DNA of 64,000 bases from Acetobacter fallax (GTDB taxonomy: Bacteria > Pseudomonadota > Alphaproteobacteria > Acetobacterales > Acetobacteraceae), in assembly GCF_011516735.1 (NCBI RefSeq), contig NZ_WOSX01000010.1:49931-113930 (forward strand). Direction: 5' to 3'. The position numbers and the translations under genes are program-made. Under the pieces are notes generated by a model. That model was not told the origin of the DNA. It made no database searches and was given only the letters and a program-made list of their open reading frames with translations. How positions within the stretch are numbered: position 1 is the first letter of the stretch; each line of letters begins with the position of its first letter. Positions 45,511-54,788 of the stretch are shown here, piece by piece.

Positions 45511-46566
45511 GTGGAAATCGGGATTCGGGGAATGGAAATGGATAAGACGAAGGCTCTCGAAGGAGCGCTCAGCCAGATTGAGCGTTCATTCGGCAAAGGA
45601 TCGGTCATGCGCCTCGGCCAGCGGCCGAAGGAAGAGGCGGACTGTATCTCCACCGGATCGCTCGGGCTCGATATCGCGCTCGGAATCGGCGGCCTGCCGC
45701 GAGGCCGCATCGTTGAGATCTACGGCCCTGAAAGCTCGGGCAAAACGACACTCGCCCTGCACGCGATCGCCGAGGCCCAGAAGAAAGGCGGCACCTGCGC
45801 CTTCATCGATGCCGAGCACGCGCTTGATCCTGGCTATGCCCGCAAACTGGGCGTGAATATCGATGATCTGCTGATCAGCCAGCCTGACGCCGGTGAACAG
45901 GCGCTTGAAATCGCTGATACACTGGTCCGTTCCGGCGCGATTGATGTGCTGGTGGTGGACAGTGTCGCGGCCCTCGTGCCCCGCGCCGAACTTGAAGGCG
46001 ATATGGGCGACACTCATGTCGGTCTCCATGCCCGTCTGATGAGCCAGGCGCTTCGCAAGCTGACCGGTACGGTCTCGCGCTCGAACACGCTGCTGATCTT
46101 CCTCAACCAGATCCGTCTGAAAATCGGCGTGATGTTCGGCAACCCGGAGACCACGACGGGTGGCAACGCGCTGAAATTCTACGCCTCGGTCCGCCTGGAC
46201 ATCCGCCGGATCGGCGCGATCAAGGACAAGGACGAGGTCACGGGCAACCAGACCCGCGTTAAAGTGGTGAAGAACAAGATGGCTCCGCCATTCCGGCAGG
46301 TCGAGTTCGACATCATGTATGGCGAGGGGATCAGCAAGATGGGCGAACTGGTCGATCTCGGCGTGAAAGCCGGTGTCGTCGAAAAGTCCGGCGCCTGGTT
46401 CTCCTGCGACAGCCAGCGGATCGGTCAGGGCCGCGAAAACGCGAAAAACTTCCTGCGCGAGCATCCGGAAATGGCTCAGGAAATCGAGCGGAAAGTGCGT
46501 GCGCAGGCCGGCATTGTCGCCGAAGCCATGATGACCGGACCGGACAGCGAAAGCGACGAGGACTGA
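45511..46566 (+). CDS. recA: Recombinase RecA
   Basis: 351 residues from GTG 45511, which has AGAGGAG at good spacing; ATG 45532 ([11 protein letters not shown]) is the more conventional homology-based start. The Walker A is [13 protein letters not shown], Walker B is [13 protein letters not shown], and loop L2 follows [33 protein letters not shown] and the acidic tail (SESDED) complete the family picture. It forms ATP-dependent filaments on single-stranded DNA for recombination and SOS induction. A LexA box lies upstream. Confidence 0.97.
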   Translation: MEIGIRGMEMDKTKALEGALSQIERSFGKGSVMRLGQRPKEEADCISTGSLGLDIALGIGGLPRGRIVEIYGPESSGKTTLALHAIAEAQKKGGTCAFIDAEHALDPGYARKLGVNIDDLLISQPDAGEQALEIADTLVRSGAIDVLVVDSVAALVPRAELEGDMGDTHVGLHARLMSQALRKLTGTVSRSNTLLIFLNQIRLKIGVMFGNPETTTGGNALKFYASVRLDIRRIGAIKDKDEVTGNQTRVKVVKNKMAPPFRQVEFDIMYGEGISKMGELVDLGVKAGVVEKSGAWFSCDSQRIGQGRENAKNFLREHPEMAQEIERKVRAQAGIVAEAMMTGPDSESDED

Positions 46567-46574
46567 GATCGCGC

Positions 46575-46712
46575 ACGGGTCGCCCCCGGGCTTTGCCCCG
46601 GACCCCGCCAAAAAAATCGCAGCCCTCCGTAACGCCGGATTAAACAAACCGGGGTGCGGGGGGACTTGTGGTTCCCGTCGGGGTCCAGGCAGCGCGGGGG
46701 CTATCCCCCAAC
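46575..46712 (+). repeat. Decayed copy of the multi-hairpin repeat
   Basis: Keeps the order of units (CCCGGGCTTTGCCCCGG, then CCCGCCAAAAAAATCGC, then AAACAAACCGGGGTGC and a G/C-rich hairpin), but has many substitutions. It follows the recA stop by eight bases and probably represents an old copy. Confidence 0.5.
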
Positions 46713-46888
46713 CAGGCACGCCGGGGTGTTTCCTTCCGGTGCCAGTCTGCTTAGAAACCCCCTGAAGAAGTCCTTCTGCCTTACGTTTTCTGCGCTCCGA
46801 TGCTCACAGGACGCTCTCATCCGGCAGAGAAATTTCTGAAACAGTTTCGCAGAGTGTTTCTGTTCACGAAACAGGGCAGAGGATCCCG

Positions 46889-48154
46889 ATGGTCGCCGTT
46901 CCCGCACTGAGCATTACCCCCCCGACGCAGCCTCTGAGAGGCTCTGTCGAACTGCCGGGTTCGAAATCGATCACGAACCGGGCTCTCCTGCTGGCAGCCC
47001 TGTCACAGGGTACGAGCCATCTGACCGGCGCGCTGAAAAGCGACGACACGCGCTACATGGCAACCGCTCTGCGACAGATGGGAGTCGGGATCGAAGAACC
47101 GACCGCGACCAGCTTCGTCGTGACCGGAAGCGGCGCGCTCACCGTGCCGGACGCCCCCCTGTTTCTCGGAAATGCCGGAACAGCGGTGCGGTTTCTGACA
47201 GCTGTCGCAACATATGTGCCCGGCCCGGTCGTGCTCGACGGCAACGCGCATATGCAAAAACGTCCTGTCGCACCCCTTCTTGCCGCACTTGGAGAACTGG
47301 GTGTGGACGTCGCGGCCCCGACCGGCTGTCCACCTGTCACAGTGCAGGGCACCGGCCATCTCGCCGGCGGGCAGGTGACAATCGATGCCGGGTTGTCCAG
47401 TCAGTATGTGTCCGCAATGCTTATGGCGGCCGGCCGGGCCGATGCACCCGTCGAAGTGACATTACAGGGCACCGGCCTGGATGCTCGTGGCTATGTGGAC
47501 CTGACCGTGTCGGCCATGCGCGCTTTCGGCGCTTCTGTGCAGCAGGAGGGTGCGATGAGCTGGCGCGTCCAGCCCACCCGCTACACGGCAACCGACCTTC
47601 GGATCGAACCTGATGCCTCCGCCGCAACCTATCTCTGGGCAGCGGCCGTGCTGACTGACGGCGACATCGATATCGGCCTGGCGCCAGAGGCATTCTCGCA
47701 ACCGGATGCAAAAGCATTCGAGGAAATTTCCCGGTTTCCGCACATGTCGCCGGAGATCAACGGATCGCAGATGCAGGATGCCGTCCCGACCCTTGCCGTG
47801 CTGGCAGCGTTCAATGCCACGCCGGTCCGATTCAACGGAATCCACAATCTGCGCGTCAAGGAATGCGACCGCATCTCAGCCGTCTGCACTGAACTCAACC
47901 GCATCCGCTCCGGCCTCGCCCGGGAGGAAGGCGACGATCTGATCGTGAACAGCGACCCCGCTCTTGCCGGTCAGACGCTGCCGACCCGGATCGAGACCTA
48001 TGCCGATCATCGTATCGCCATGTCCTTTGCTCTGGCGGGCCTGCGGATCAATGGCATTACAATTCTTGACCCGGCCTGTGTCGGAAAGACATATCCAGGC
48101 TACTGGGATGCACTCAGAAGCCTGGGTGTTTCGATCAGCGATGCAGCATCGTAA
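46889..48154 (+). CDS. aroA: 3-phosphoshikimate 1-carboxyvinyltransferase (EPSP synthase)
   Basis: 421 residues. Family signatures are LPGSKSITNRALLLAAL near residue 24, FLGNAGTAVRFLTA near 90 and the second signature RVKECDRISAVCTELNRI near 325. EPSP synthase joins shikimate 3-phosphate and PEP in the aromatic amino acid pathway. The GNAGTA motif resembles E. coli-type enzymes more than the glyphosate-tolerant class II form. The gene stands alone between two repeat copies. Confidence 0.95.
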   Translation: MVAVPALSITPPTQPLRGSVELPGSKSITNRALLLAALSQGTSHLTGALKSDDTRYMATALRQMGVGIEEPTATSFVVTGSGALTVPDAPLFLGNAGTAVRFLTAVATYVPGPVVLDGNAHMQKRPVAPLLAALGELGVDVAAPTGCPPVTVQGTGHLAGGQVTIDAGLSSQYVSAMLMAAGRADAPVEVTLQGTGLDARGYVDLTVSAMRAFGASVQQEGAMSWRVQPTRYTATDLRIEPDASAATYLWAAAVLTDGDIDIGLAPEAFSQPDAKAFEEISRFPHMSPEINGSQMQDAVPTLAVLAAFNATPVRFNGIHNLRVKECDRISAVCTELNRIRSGLAREEGDDLIVNSDPALAGQTLPTRIETYADHRIAMSFALAGLRINGITILDPACVGKTYPGYWDALRSLGVSISDAAS

Positions 48155-48184
48155 CCTTAAAAATTGTGAATAATCAGGGTTCTC

Positions 48185-48411
48185 AAAGGCTCTGTTGTCG
48201 TTACGTGTTGATCTCTGATTTTTCAAAGGGTTAGCAGAATCCGGGCTCTGCCCGAACCCGGCAGGGACCGTCACGCGAAGGCGTGCTGCGCACGACGGCC
48301 CCTGCACCCCGATCTGTTTAATAAAATGGTTTCCAGAGGTCTGTGACCTTTGGTGGGTTCCAGGGCAAAGCCCTCTGGGAAGGAGCCCGCACTTAATGAC
48401 AACAGAGCCTT
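48185..48411 (-). repeat. Full-length repeat with terminal inverted repeats (MITE-like)
   Basis: The ends are AAAGGCTCTGTTGTC (48185-48199) and GACAACAGAGCCTT (48398-48411), inverted copies of each other. CTCA lies directly outside both ends, a possible 4-bp target duplication. Inside are the standard units plus an insert CACGCGAAGGCGTGCTGCG shared with the copy at 52009. Orientation is reverse. Confidence 0.8.
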
Positions 48412-48497
48412 CTCAAAGGAATGATGACCGCCCGGGCTTCACCAGAACCCTACGGAATCCACAGATCACCGGCCTCTGACGGGTCCGGGGAGCGTCC

Positions 48498-48520
48498 GGC
48501 AGTCAGGCAGTCAGGCAGTC
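48498..48520 (+). repeat. Octamer tandem repeat
   Basis: GGCAGTCA repeats nearly three times in 23 bases, between the MITE-like copy and the 3' end of the S24-like gene. It is a small slippage-prone tract with no evident role. Confidence 0.75.
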
Positions 48521-48536
48521 TTTACGAATCCTGAAA

Positions 48537-49304
48537 TCACAACGTCGCAACCATGATTCTCTGCACAATAATGCGGTCATCATCCGGTGACAGGGCAATG
48601 GTTTCGTTCATTGTCGTCAGCGGCGTAACCATCCGTTGCTCCTGCGTCCAGTGCACCACGATTGCCAGCATCGGTGGCGGAAATACTGCACGCTCGCGAT
48701 GTGGCGCATCCGATCGTTCCGGAGCGTGGATGAGAACCCTATCGCCGTTTCTGACAGAGGAGGCAGGCGCAATCAGCAACAGACTGCCCTGGCGAAAGAC
48801 CGGTTCGCAGGCCTCGCTGTCGAGACGAATGGCATAATCATGCGGGCCGCTCCGGGTCGCAGGAGACGCGATTTCGGTCCACCGTCCTTCGGCGATCCGC
48901 CCGGTTGGCAGAAAAGCCCGGTCAAACAGATCGGGGAGTCTCAGACGCGAAAAACGGATCATCCGGATGACGGTCACCGCAGACGCGGACGTCTGCGCCG
49001 GTGACGGAGGGAACGGCACCGCCGTCGTTCTGTCACCATCAAACAGATCGACGAAGGTGCTGAAAGACAGACCGGCCGCATCAAGAAGATGCAGAATCGT
49101 CTCCATCCTCGGAAGGCGGCTGCGTCCGTCCGGCGTCCTTCGCTTTGAGGGATTGAAGGCGGTTGCGTCCAGACCCGAGGCCCGGGCGAGCCCGGATGGC
49201 GAGAGGCCGCGCTCGGCTGCGATCAGATCAATGGTCCGCCATAAGGCCGCAGCCTGCCTCTCGTGACGCGATACGGCGCTGTCAGGAGAAGTGACGCCCG
49301 TCAT
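48537..49304 (-). CDS. Cro/CI-like regulator with degenerate S24 (LexA-like) domain
   Basis: 255 residues. Residues about 20-60 form a helix-turn-helix (ERGLSPSGLARASGLDATAF). The C-terminal domain has the S24 layout DYAIRLDSEACEPVFRQGS then NGDRVLIH. In active S24 proteases the nucleophile Ser is in GDSMEP; aligned on EP, this protein has Ala at that position. The catalytic Lys is also not apparent in the PPMLAIVVHW strand. Self-cleavage is therefore unlikely, and it may work as a plain repressor. Its ATG overlaps the stop of the upstream 72-residue gene (ATGA). Confidence 0.8.
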   Translation of the reverse strand: MTGVTSPDSAVSRHERQAAALWRTIDLIAAERGLSPSGLARASGLDATAFNPSKRRTPDGRSRLPRMETILHLLDAAGLSFSTFVDLFDGDRTTAVPFPPSPAQTSASAVTVIRMIRFSRLRLPDLFDRAFLPTGRIAEGRWTEIASPATRSGPHDYAIRLDSEACEPVFRQGSLLLIAPASSVRNGDRVLIHAPERSDAPHRERAVFPPPMLAIVVHWTQEQRMVTPLTTMNETIALSPDDDRIIVQRIMVATL

Positions 49305-49519
49305 GCTTTTCTGACCAGAATTTCGGTGCGATGGCGATCTTCGCCCGACAGCGTGACCTGATAGCGATCATCGGTGGAAAGACACGCAAATCCTTTCCGG
49401 CGCAGTCTGTCCAGGCAGGGCTCGTCGCGGAGCATCCGGGGCCGTCCGTTCGTGCCTGCGAGGCAGAGCCGATGCAGCGCGGAGCGACAGCAGCTTTCAA
49501 GATAGGGTTCATTCCACAT
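49301..49519 (-). CDS. Small unknown protein coupled to the S24-like regulator
   Basis: 72 residues (MWNEPYLESCCRSALHRL at the start, VTLSGEDRHRTEILVRKA at the end), basic and helical, with a pair of cysteines and no membrane segment. The last bases overlap the regulator start as ATGA, showing translational coupling. A competing longer frame on this strand (49282-49554) is compositionally odd. The family is not recognised, and a winged-helix-like fold is possible but unproven. Confidence 0.65.
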   Translation of the reverse strand: MWNEPYLESCCRSALHRLCLAGTNGRPRMLRDEPCLDRLRRKGFACLSTDDRYQVTLSGEDRHRTEILVRKA

Positions 49520-49706
49520 GGGGGAAATGTCGGTAATCCTGCGGTGTCACGCAACTCCTCCTGTCAGGTGATCTGAGAACAGTCAGCATCCTGACCCGAA
49601 AACCCGGGTTCATCCGGGTAAAAAAATTACAGGCCTGCACATTAGGTGGCCTGGAAGCGCCGCAGCTTGTATAGGAAGCGACCTTCTCTCTGAATACGGG
49701 GTCACG

Positions 49707-51005
49707 ATGAGCACGAGCAACGACTACAAGGTTAAAGACATCTCCCTCGCCGACTGGGGTCGCAAGGAGATCTCGATTGCCGAGGGCGAGATGCCTGGCC
49801 TGATGGCGCTGCGCGAGGAATACGGAGCCAGTCAGCCGCTGAAAGGCGCTCGTATCGCCGGCTGCCTGCACATGACCATTCAGACCGCAGTGCTCATCGA
49901 AACCCTGATCGCGCTTGGCGCCACCGTCCGCTGGTCGTCCTGCAACATCTTCTCGACCCAGGATCAGGCCGCCGCTGCCATTGCCGCCGCCGGCATCCCT
50001 GTCTTCGCCTGGAAAGGCCTGAGCGAGGACGAGTTCTGGTGGTGCATCGAGCAGACGGTCAAAGGGCCGGACGGCTGGACTCCGAACATGATCCTCGACG
50101 ACGGCGGCGATCTGACCGTGCTGATGCACGACAAATATCCCGAGATGCTCAATGACGTGAAAGGCTTGTCTGAAGAGACGACGACAGGCGTGCATCGCCT
50201 CTGGGAGATGCAGAAGAAAGGTGAACTGAAAGTTCCCGCCATCAACGTCAATGACAGCGTCACGAAGTCGAAATTCGACAACCTTTACGGCTGCCGTGAA
50301 AGCCTCGTGGACGCCATCCGCCGTGGCACCGACGTGATGATGGCCGGCAAGGTCGCCGTGGTCGCGGGCTACGGTGATGTCGGCAAAGGCTCCGCCGCCT
50401 CGCTGCGTAACGCCGGCTGCCGCGTCCTCGTCACAGAAGCCGATCCGATCTGCGCCCTTCAGGCCGCGATGGAAGGCTACGAGGTCGTCACGATGGAAGA
50501 GGGCGCCCCGCGTGGCGATATCTTCGTCACGTGCACGGGCAATGTGGACGTCATCACAGTTGACCACATGCGTGAGATGAAGCACCGCGCCATCGTCTGC
50601 AATATCGGTCACTTTGATTCCGAAATTCAGATTGGCGCGCTGCGCAATTTCAAATGGGATAACGTCAAGCCGCAGGTCGACGAGGTCGAATTCCCCGATG
50701 GCAAACGCCTGATCCTCCTCTCCGAAGGTCGTCTGGTGAACCTCGGCAACGCCACGGGCCACCCGTCCTTCGTCATGTCCGCGTCCTTCACCAACCAGAC
50801 TCTCGCGCAGATCGAGCTCTGGACGGCAAAACCGGGCCAGTACGAAGCGAAGGTCTACACCCTGCCGAAAAAGCTGGATGAGAAGGTGGCTGCCCTGCAT
50901 CTCGCGAAGGTCGGCGCTCAGCTGACGCAACTTAGCAAGAAGCAGGCCGATTATATTGGTGTGCCGGTGAGCGGTCCGTTCAAGCACGAAGAATACCGCT
51001 ACTGA
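49707..51005 (+). CDS. ahcY: Adenosylhomocysteinase
   Basis: 432 residues. The NAD-binding motif is [20 protein letters not shown] near residue 215. Substrate-domain marks are the early [16 protein letters not shown] and the tail [20 protein letters not shown] [15 protein letters not shown] is present near 185. It reversibly splits S-adenosylhomocysteine to adenosine and homocysteine, clearing the product of methylation, including that used in queuosine and other tRNA work. No clear SAH or SAM riboswitch was recognised in the 190 bases upstream. Confidence 0.97.
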   Translation: MSTSNDYKVKDISLADWGRKEISIAEGEMPGLMALREEYGASQPLKGARIAGCLHMTIQTAVLIETLIALGATVRWSSCNIFSTQDQAAAAIAAAGIPVFAWKGLSEDEFWWCIEQTVKGPDGWTPNMILDDGGDLTVLMHDKYPEMLNDVKGLSEETTTGVHRLWEMQKKGELKVPAINVNDSVTKSKFDNLYGCRESLVDAIRRGTDVMMAGKVAVVAGYGDVGKGSAASLRNAGCRVLVTEADPICALQAAMEGYEVVTMEEGAPRGDIFVTCTGNVDVITVDHMREMKHRAIVCNIGHFDSEIQIGALRNFKWDNVKPQVDEVEFPDGKRLILLSEGRLVNLGNATGHPSFVMSASFTNQTLAQIELWTAKPGQYEAKVYTLPKKLDEKVAALHLAKVGAQLTQLSKKQADYIGVPVSGPFKHEEYRY

Positions 51006-51079
51006 TCGCTGCCGGCGCTGTTGCCAAGGAGGGCGGCGGTGCCGGTCCGGTGCTGGTATCAGAAAAGGAAAGACGTCTT

Positions 51080-51472
51080 ATGAGTATTTTCGGTTCAATC
51101 GTTTCCGCGATCTTCGGTCACGCCAAAGCGGCAACCCCGGCTGCCGATGCCACATCAGCAGCCCCCGCCGCGGGCACGCCAGCCGCTGCTACCGCCGCTC
51201 CGGCAGCGGCAGCGGTGGCTCCGGTCGATGTGGATGCGGTTCTGTCCGCTCTTGCCGCTAAATCCGGTCAGCAGCTCAACTGGCAGGAGTCCATCGTTGA
51301 TCTCCTCAAGCTGCTGAACCTCGACAGCTCGCTCACCGCACGCAAGCAGCTTGCCACCGAGTTGCATTATTCAGGTGACCAGAACGATACGGCCACGATG
51401 AATGTCTGGCTGATTAAAGAGGTTCGCCAGAAACTGGCGGAGAACGGCGGCAAGGTTCCTGCCAGCCTGTAA
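51080..51472 (+). CDS. DUF3597-domain protein
   Basis: 130 residues from ATG 51080 (AAGGAAAG upstream). It begins MSIFGSIVSAIFGHA, a hydrophobic head, followed by a 40-residue Ala/Pro linker. The C-terminal 80 residues (VDVDAVLSALAAKSGQQLNW, SIVDLLKLLNLDSSLTARKQ) are the DUF3597 helical domain, whose function is unknown but LysM-like neighbours exist in the family. The gene follows ahcY by 74 bases and is closed by a perfect 13-bp stem. Confidence 0.88.
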   Translation: MSIFGSIVSAIFGHAKAATPAADATSAAPAAGTPAAATAAPAAAAVAPVDVDAVLSALAAKSGQQLNWQESIVDLLKLLNLDSSLTARKQLATELHYSGDQNDTATMNVWLIKEVRQKLAENGGKVPASL

Positions 51473-51479
51473 GGCTTTT

Positions 51480-51514
51480 CTGCCGGAATACGCCTGCGTG
51501 ACGTATTCCGGCAG
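51480..51514 (+). terminator. Long perfect hairpin after the DUF3597 gene
   Basis: CTGCCGGAATACG and CGTATTCCGGCAG form a 13-bp stem with a nine-base loop, five bases past the stop codon. It lacks a T run after it, so termination is inferred from position. Confidence 0.65.
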
Positions 51515-51949
51515 ATTCTGTCCCCGAGTTCGACCGCCCCATACGATTTCCATTTCATGGAAATACGGTCATTTCTCCACGGATGAGTGAAAAACCCGGA
51601 TCAGAATCTGGCTGTCTTTTCACACTTCGCTGGCTTGAAAACCATAATGTCGGATACGCGATTGACGTATAAGATGTGAATATCTGACAGGAATGGGCCT
51701 TTCCGACGAAGACAGATGCGAAAAAACGCTTTTTAAAGTCATTGCGCGGAAATCTTCATATTGCCGTTTGTGGCCGCAGCGGACGCGCTGAGGGTGATGG
51801 TTTCTCTCGCCGATGCAGCACACCATCCTCATCAGTCCGCAATGAGGTTTTCTTCCCGAACCGGATGGCGGCGATCAATGGTGCGCGGTTTCGGTCGGTA
51901 AACAACTGAAGCAGACGGTTTCGCTTCTTCATATCAAACCAGCATTGAA
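51515..51949. other. Gene-free stretch
   Basis: No plausible gene is seen. A small inverted repeat ATTTCCAT/ATGGAAAT sits at 51546-51564. The rest shows nothing recognisable. Confidence 0.4.
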
Positions 51950-52290
51950 AGAGAGCCCGGGGGCTTCGCTCTTCACCCCGCCAGAGGTCGCAGATCTTTG
52001 GGAATGGCTCTGTTGGTGTTACGTGTTGATCTGTGGTTTTGCAAAGAGTTAGCAGATCCGGGATCTGCCCGAACCCGGCAGGGACCGTCACGCGAAGGCG
52101 TGCTGCGCACGACGGCCCCTGCACCCCGATTGATTAATAATAAAATGGTTTCCAAAGGTCTGTGATCTTTGGTGGGTTCCAAAGCAAAGCCCTGGGAAGG
52201 AGCCAGCACTTAACGACAACAGGGCCTTTGGAAATCGGCTTGTTTATCAACGGGTTGGGATGAAGGGTCTGTTACCCCGTCCGGTTTCGG
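51950..52290. repeat. Nested pair of dispersed repeats
   Basis: A reverse copy with ends GGCTCTGTTGGTG (about 52011) and CGACAACAGGGCC (about 52225) lies inside a split, older forward copy. The left remnant reads CCAGAGGTCGCAGATCTTTGGGA and the right remnant continues TTTGGAAATCGGCTTGTTT. TTTGG is present on both sides, as expected for a short target duplication. The inner copy carries the CACGCGAAGGCGTGC insert. Confidence 0.7.
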
Positions 52291-52505
52291 GGTGTCGTTG
52301 CCGTTCTTCTGGCAGAGCACAGTTCTGCCGCTTCTGCCAACGCACGGGGGCGGTATAAAAGCAGCAGGCTGCCCACTATGTTTAAACAAAACCAGGACAT
52401 AGAGGTCTGCTGTGCCTGGCAGGCTCGGGCAGCATCCGACTCTTCCCTCGGCACAGACAAAGACTATGGTTCTGGTCTGTGAAGAACATAAGGAGCACGT
52501 AGTCA

Positions 52506-52865
52506 GTGACGGTTGCGATCTACGGGATCAAATCCTGCGACACGATGAAAAAGGCGTTTTCCTGGCTCGATCAGAACGGAATCGCCTATGTTTTTCACGA
52601 TTACAAAAAGACAGGTATCGACCCGGATTGCCTGAAAAGCTGGGTCCGTCAGGTCGGCTGGGAAAAACTGCTCAACCGGGCCGGAACCACATTTCGTAAA
52701 CTGCCTGATGCGGACAAAGCGGATGTGACGGAGCAAAAGGCGATCACCCTCATGCTGGCGAATCCATCAATGATAAAGCGTCCTGTGCTCGATACCGGCG
52801 CAATTACGGTTGGATTTAAGCCGGATATTTATGCAACCGTATTCAGGACCAGCCCGACTGCGTGA
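52506..52865 (+). CDS. ArsC/Spx-family thioredoxin-like protein (YffB type)
   Basis: 119 residues from GTG 52506, with AAGGAG about ten bases upstream. The N-terminal IYGIKSCDTMKKAFSWL matches the YffB branch of the ArsC family, with a single Cys at residue 11. KRPVLDTGAITVGFKP near residue 95 is the family's second mark, as in the R-P-V of ArsC. Enzyme activity is unproven for this branch, although glutathione-dependent thiol reduction is suggested. It is flanked on both sides by repeat copies and stands alone. Confidence 0.88.
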   Translation: MTVAIYGIKSCDTMKKAFSWLDQNGIAYVFHDYKKTGIDPDCLKSWVRQVGWEKLLNRAGTTFRKLPDADKADVTEQKAITLMLANPSMIKRPVLDTGAITVGFKPDIYATVFRTSPTA

Positions 52866-52918
52866 TTTTCGGGCCGAGCCAGACCCCGGCACGATACGCA
52901 GTCCCCTGCACCTTTGAA

Positions 52919-53076
52919 AAGGCTCTGTTGCCGTTAAGTGCTGGCATCTTATCAGGACTTTGCCCTGAAACCCACCAAAGATCACAGACCTTTGGAAACC
53001 ATTTTATTATTAACCAATCAGGGTGCAGGGACCTGCGGTCCCTGCCGGGTCCGGGCAGAGCCCGGTCTTCTGCTTA
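52919..53076 (+). repeat. Multi-hairpin dispersed repeat, forward copy
   Basis: Begins AAGGCTCTGTTGCCGTTAAG, followed by the usual hairpins up to GGGCAGAGCCCGG. It ends nine bases before the stop codon of minus-strand nuoM, just where nuoN would normally follow. Confidence 0.8.
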
Positions 53077-53084
53077 AACCGCCG

Positions 53085-54602
53085 TTACCGACTGACAGCA
53101 AGCTGCACATGCGCTGCTACAGTGTGGAACGCCGTTGCCTCGTTGCTGCCCAGAGCGTGTGAGATTGCCGGGTCAAACAGACTCGTGAACGAAGCCGGGT
53201 GAACACCCATCCACAGAATGACAAAGGCGAGCGGAGCCAGCACGGCAATCTCGGCGGCGGTCAGATCACGCAGCAACCCGACGGTGCCTTTCACTGTGCC
53301 GAAGATCACGTCGCGATAAAGCGCCAGCATGTACACCGCGCCCATGATCATTGTCGTTCCCGCCATCAGTGCCAGCCAGAACGAGACATGCACGGCACCC
53401 ATCAGAATCAGCAACTCACCGACGAAGGAACCAGTGCCCGGCAGGCCGACATTTGCCATGGTGAACAGCATAGCCAGCGTCGCCAGCGCCGGCATCCGGA
53501 ACGCCACGCCACTCAGCGCCGAAATATCCCGTGTCTCAGCCCGCCATGCGATCGCAGCGACACTGAAGAAAAGAGCTGCGATCACCACACCATGAGACAG
53601 CATCTGATAAATCGCACCATCCACGCCCTCGGCATCCAGCGTGAAAAGACCGACCGCAATCATGCCCATATGGGAGAAAGACGAGTAGGCAATCAGCCGC
53701 TTCATATCCGTTTGCGCAAAAGCAATGAAGGCGGCGTAAATGATGGCGATGACACCGAGCGGCAGGATAAAGGGCGCGAAACGGTGAACCGCATCAGGGA
53801 ACATCAGCACCCCGAAGCGCAGCAACCCGTAAGCGCCGGTCTTGGACAGAACACCTGACAGCATCGCGGAAGCCGGCGTTGGCGCTTCAGTGTAGGCATC
53901 CGGCAGCCACGCATGCAGCGGAAACAGCGGTAACTTGACGCCAAAAGCAATCACAAAAGCCGCCAGCAGCCAGCACTGCACAGCCGTTGAGAAATGCGAC
54001 TGAGTCAGAACCGGAATGTCCGTTGTGCCCGCCATTGTCCACAGGGCAACAAGCGCGACAAGCATGAAAAGCGAGCCACCAAAAGTGAACAGAAAGAACT
54101 GGAGTGATGCCCAGACACGTTTCGGTCCGCCCCAGACGCCAATCATCAGACTGCCCGGAATGAGGGTCGCCTCGTAGAAAACATAGAACAGAACAAGGTC
54201 GAGCGAGGAAAACAGACCCATCAGAGCCGTTTCCAGGAACAGAACAGCCGCCATGAAGTCCGCCGCCCGACCCCGGATACTGCGCCAGCCCGCCCCGATC
54301 GACAGTGGTGTCAGAAACGCCGTCAGCAACACGAAGACAAGGCTGATTCCGTCAAGACCGGTATGATACGAAATCCCGAAAGCAGGCATCCAGGAAAGCT
54401 GCTGTTCGAACTGGGCACCTGCCAGACGGGGATCGAACTCCGACCACATCACGGCCGTGAGCCCCAGAACGATCAGACTCGTCCACAGGGCAATCCAGCG
54501 GGCCGTCCGGTCGGCGGTCTCCGCCGAACCGCGGCCGAGCATGATAGCCAGGCCTCCAGCCAGAGGAAGATAAGTGACGAGCGACAAAAGGATCGGATGC
54601 AC
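53085..54602 (-). CDS. nuoM: NADH-quinone oxidoreductase subunit M
   Basis: 505 residues from GTG 54602, which gives the usual start MHPILLSLVTYLPLAGG; the frame extends to 54653. Fourteen membrane helices and the antiporter-like core are evident: FYVFYEATLIPGSLMIG with the conserved Glu, FGVKLPLFPLHAWLPDAYTE with the conserved Lys, and AYSSFSHMGMIAVGLF. It is one of the proton-pumping subunits of complex I. It stands alone: neither nuoL before nor nuoN after it is present, and repeats or Mla genes flank it. Confidence 0.95.
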   Translation of the reverse strand: MHPILLSLVTYLPLAGGLAIMLGRGSAETADRTARWIALWTSLIVLGLTAVMWSEFDPRLAGAQFEQQLSWMPAFGISYHTGLDGISLVFVLLTAFLTPLSIGAGWRSIRGRAADFMAAVLFLETALMGLFSSLDLVLFYVFYEATLIPGSLMIGVWGGPKRVWASLQFFLFTFGGSLFMLVALVALWTMAGTTDIPVLTQSHFSTAVQCWLLAAFVIAFGVKLPLFPLHAWLPDAYTEAPTPASAMLSGVLSKTGAYGLLRFGVLMFPDAVHRFAPFILPLGVIAIIYAAFIAFAQTDMKRLIAYSSFSHMGMIAVGLFTLDAEGVDGAIYQMLSHGVVIAALFFSVAAIAWRAETRDISALSGVAFRMPALATLAMLFTMANVGLPGTGSFVGELLILMGAVHVSFWLALMAGTTMIMGAVYMLALYRDVIFGTVKGTVGLLRDLTAAEIAVLAPLAFVILWMGVHPASFTSLFDPAISHALGSNEATAFHTVAAHVQLAVSR

Positions 54603-54721
54603 GGCGTACTCACAGGTCCGGTACGAAACTGGATCGACCTTAACCGCCCGCAACCCGGTCGGCCACCCGCAGCCTGGTCACGTTCCGCCGAGCAGGATGA
54701 GATACCGAGCCGTCAGACCAC

Positions 54722-54760
54722 AAAAAAACGGTCCCGCGCAGGCTCTGGCGCGGGACCGTT
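54722..54760 (-). terminator. Intrinsic terminator of the mlaA-mlaC genes
   Basis: On the minus strand ACGGTCCCGCGC pairs with GCGCGGGACCGT and is followed by seven Ts. It is 29 bases past the mlaC stop and isolates nuoM from the Mla transcript. Confidence 0.88.
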
Positions 54761-54788
54761 CTCTCTGTTCAGAACACCGTGAGGTATA

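Noticed and set aside
45586..46719. A 377-codon open frame opposite recA.
   Set aside because: It mirrors recA codon bias and has no plausible domain.
49520..49706. Possible SAH or SAM riboswitch before ahcY.
   Set aside because: A small GC hairpin (ACCCGG/CCGGGT) is present, but none of the conserved riboswitch bases could be matched by eye.
49509..50987. A 492-codon open frame opposite ahcY.
   Set aside because: It is a shadow of ahcY caused by strong third-position GC; no domain is seen.
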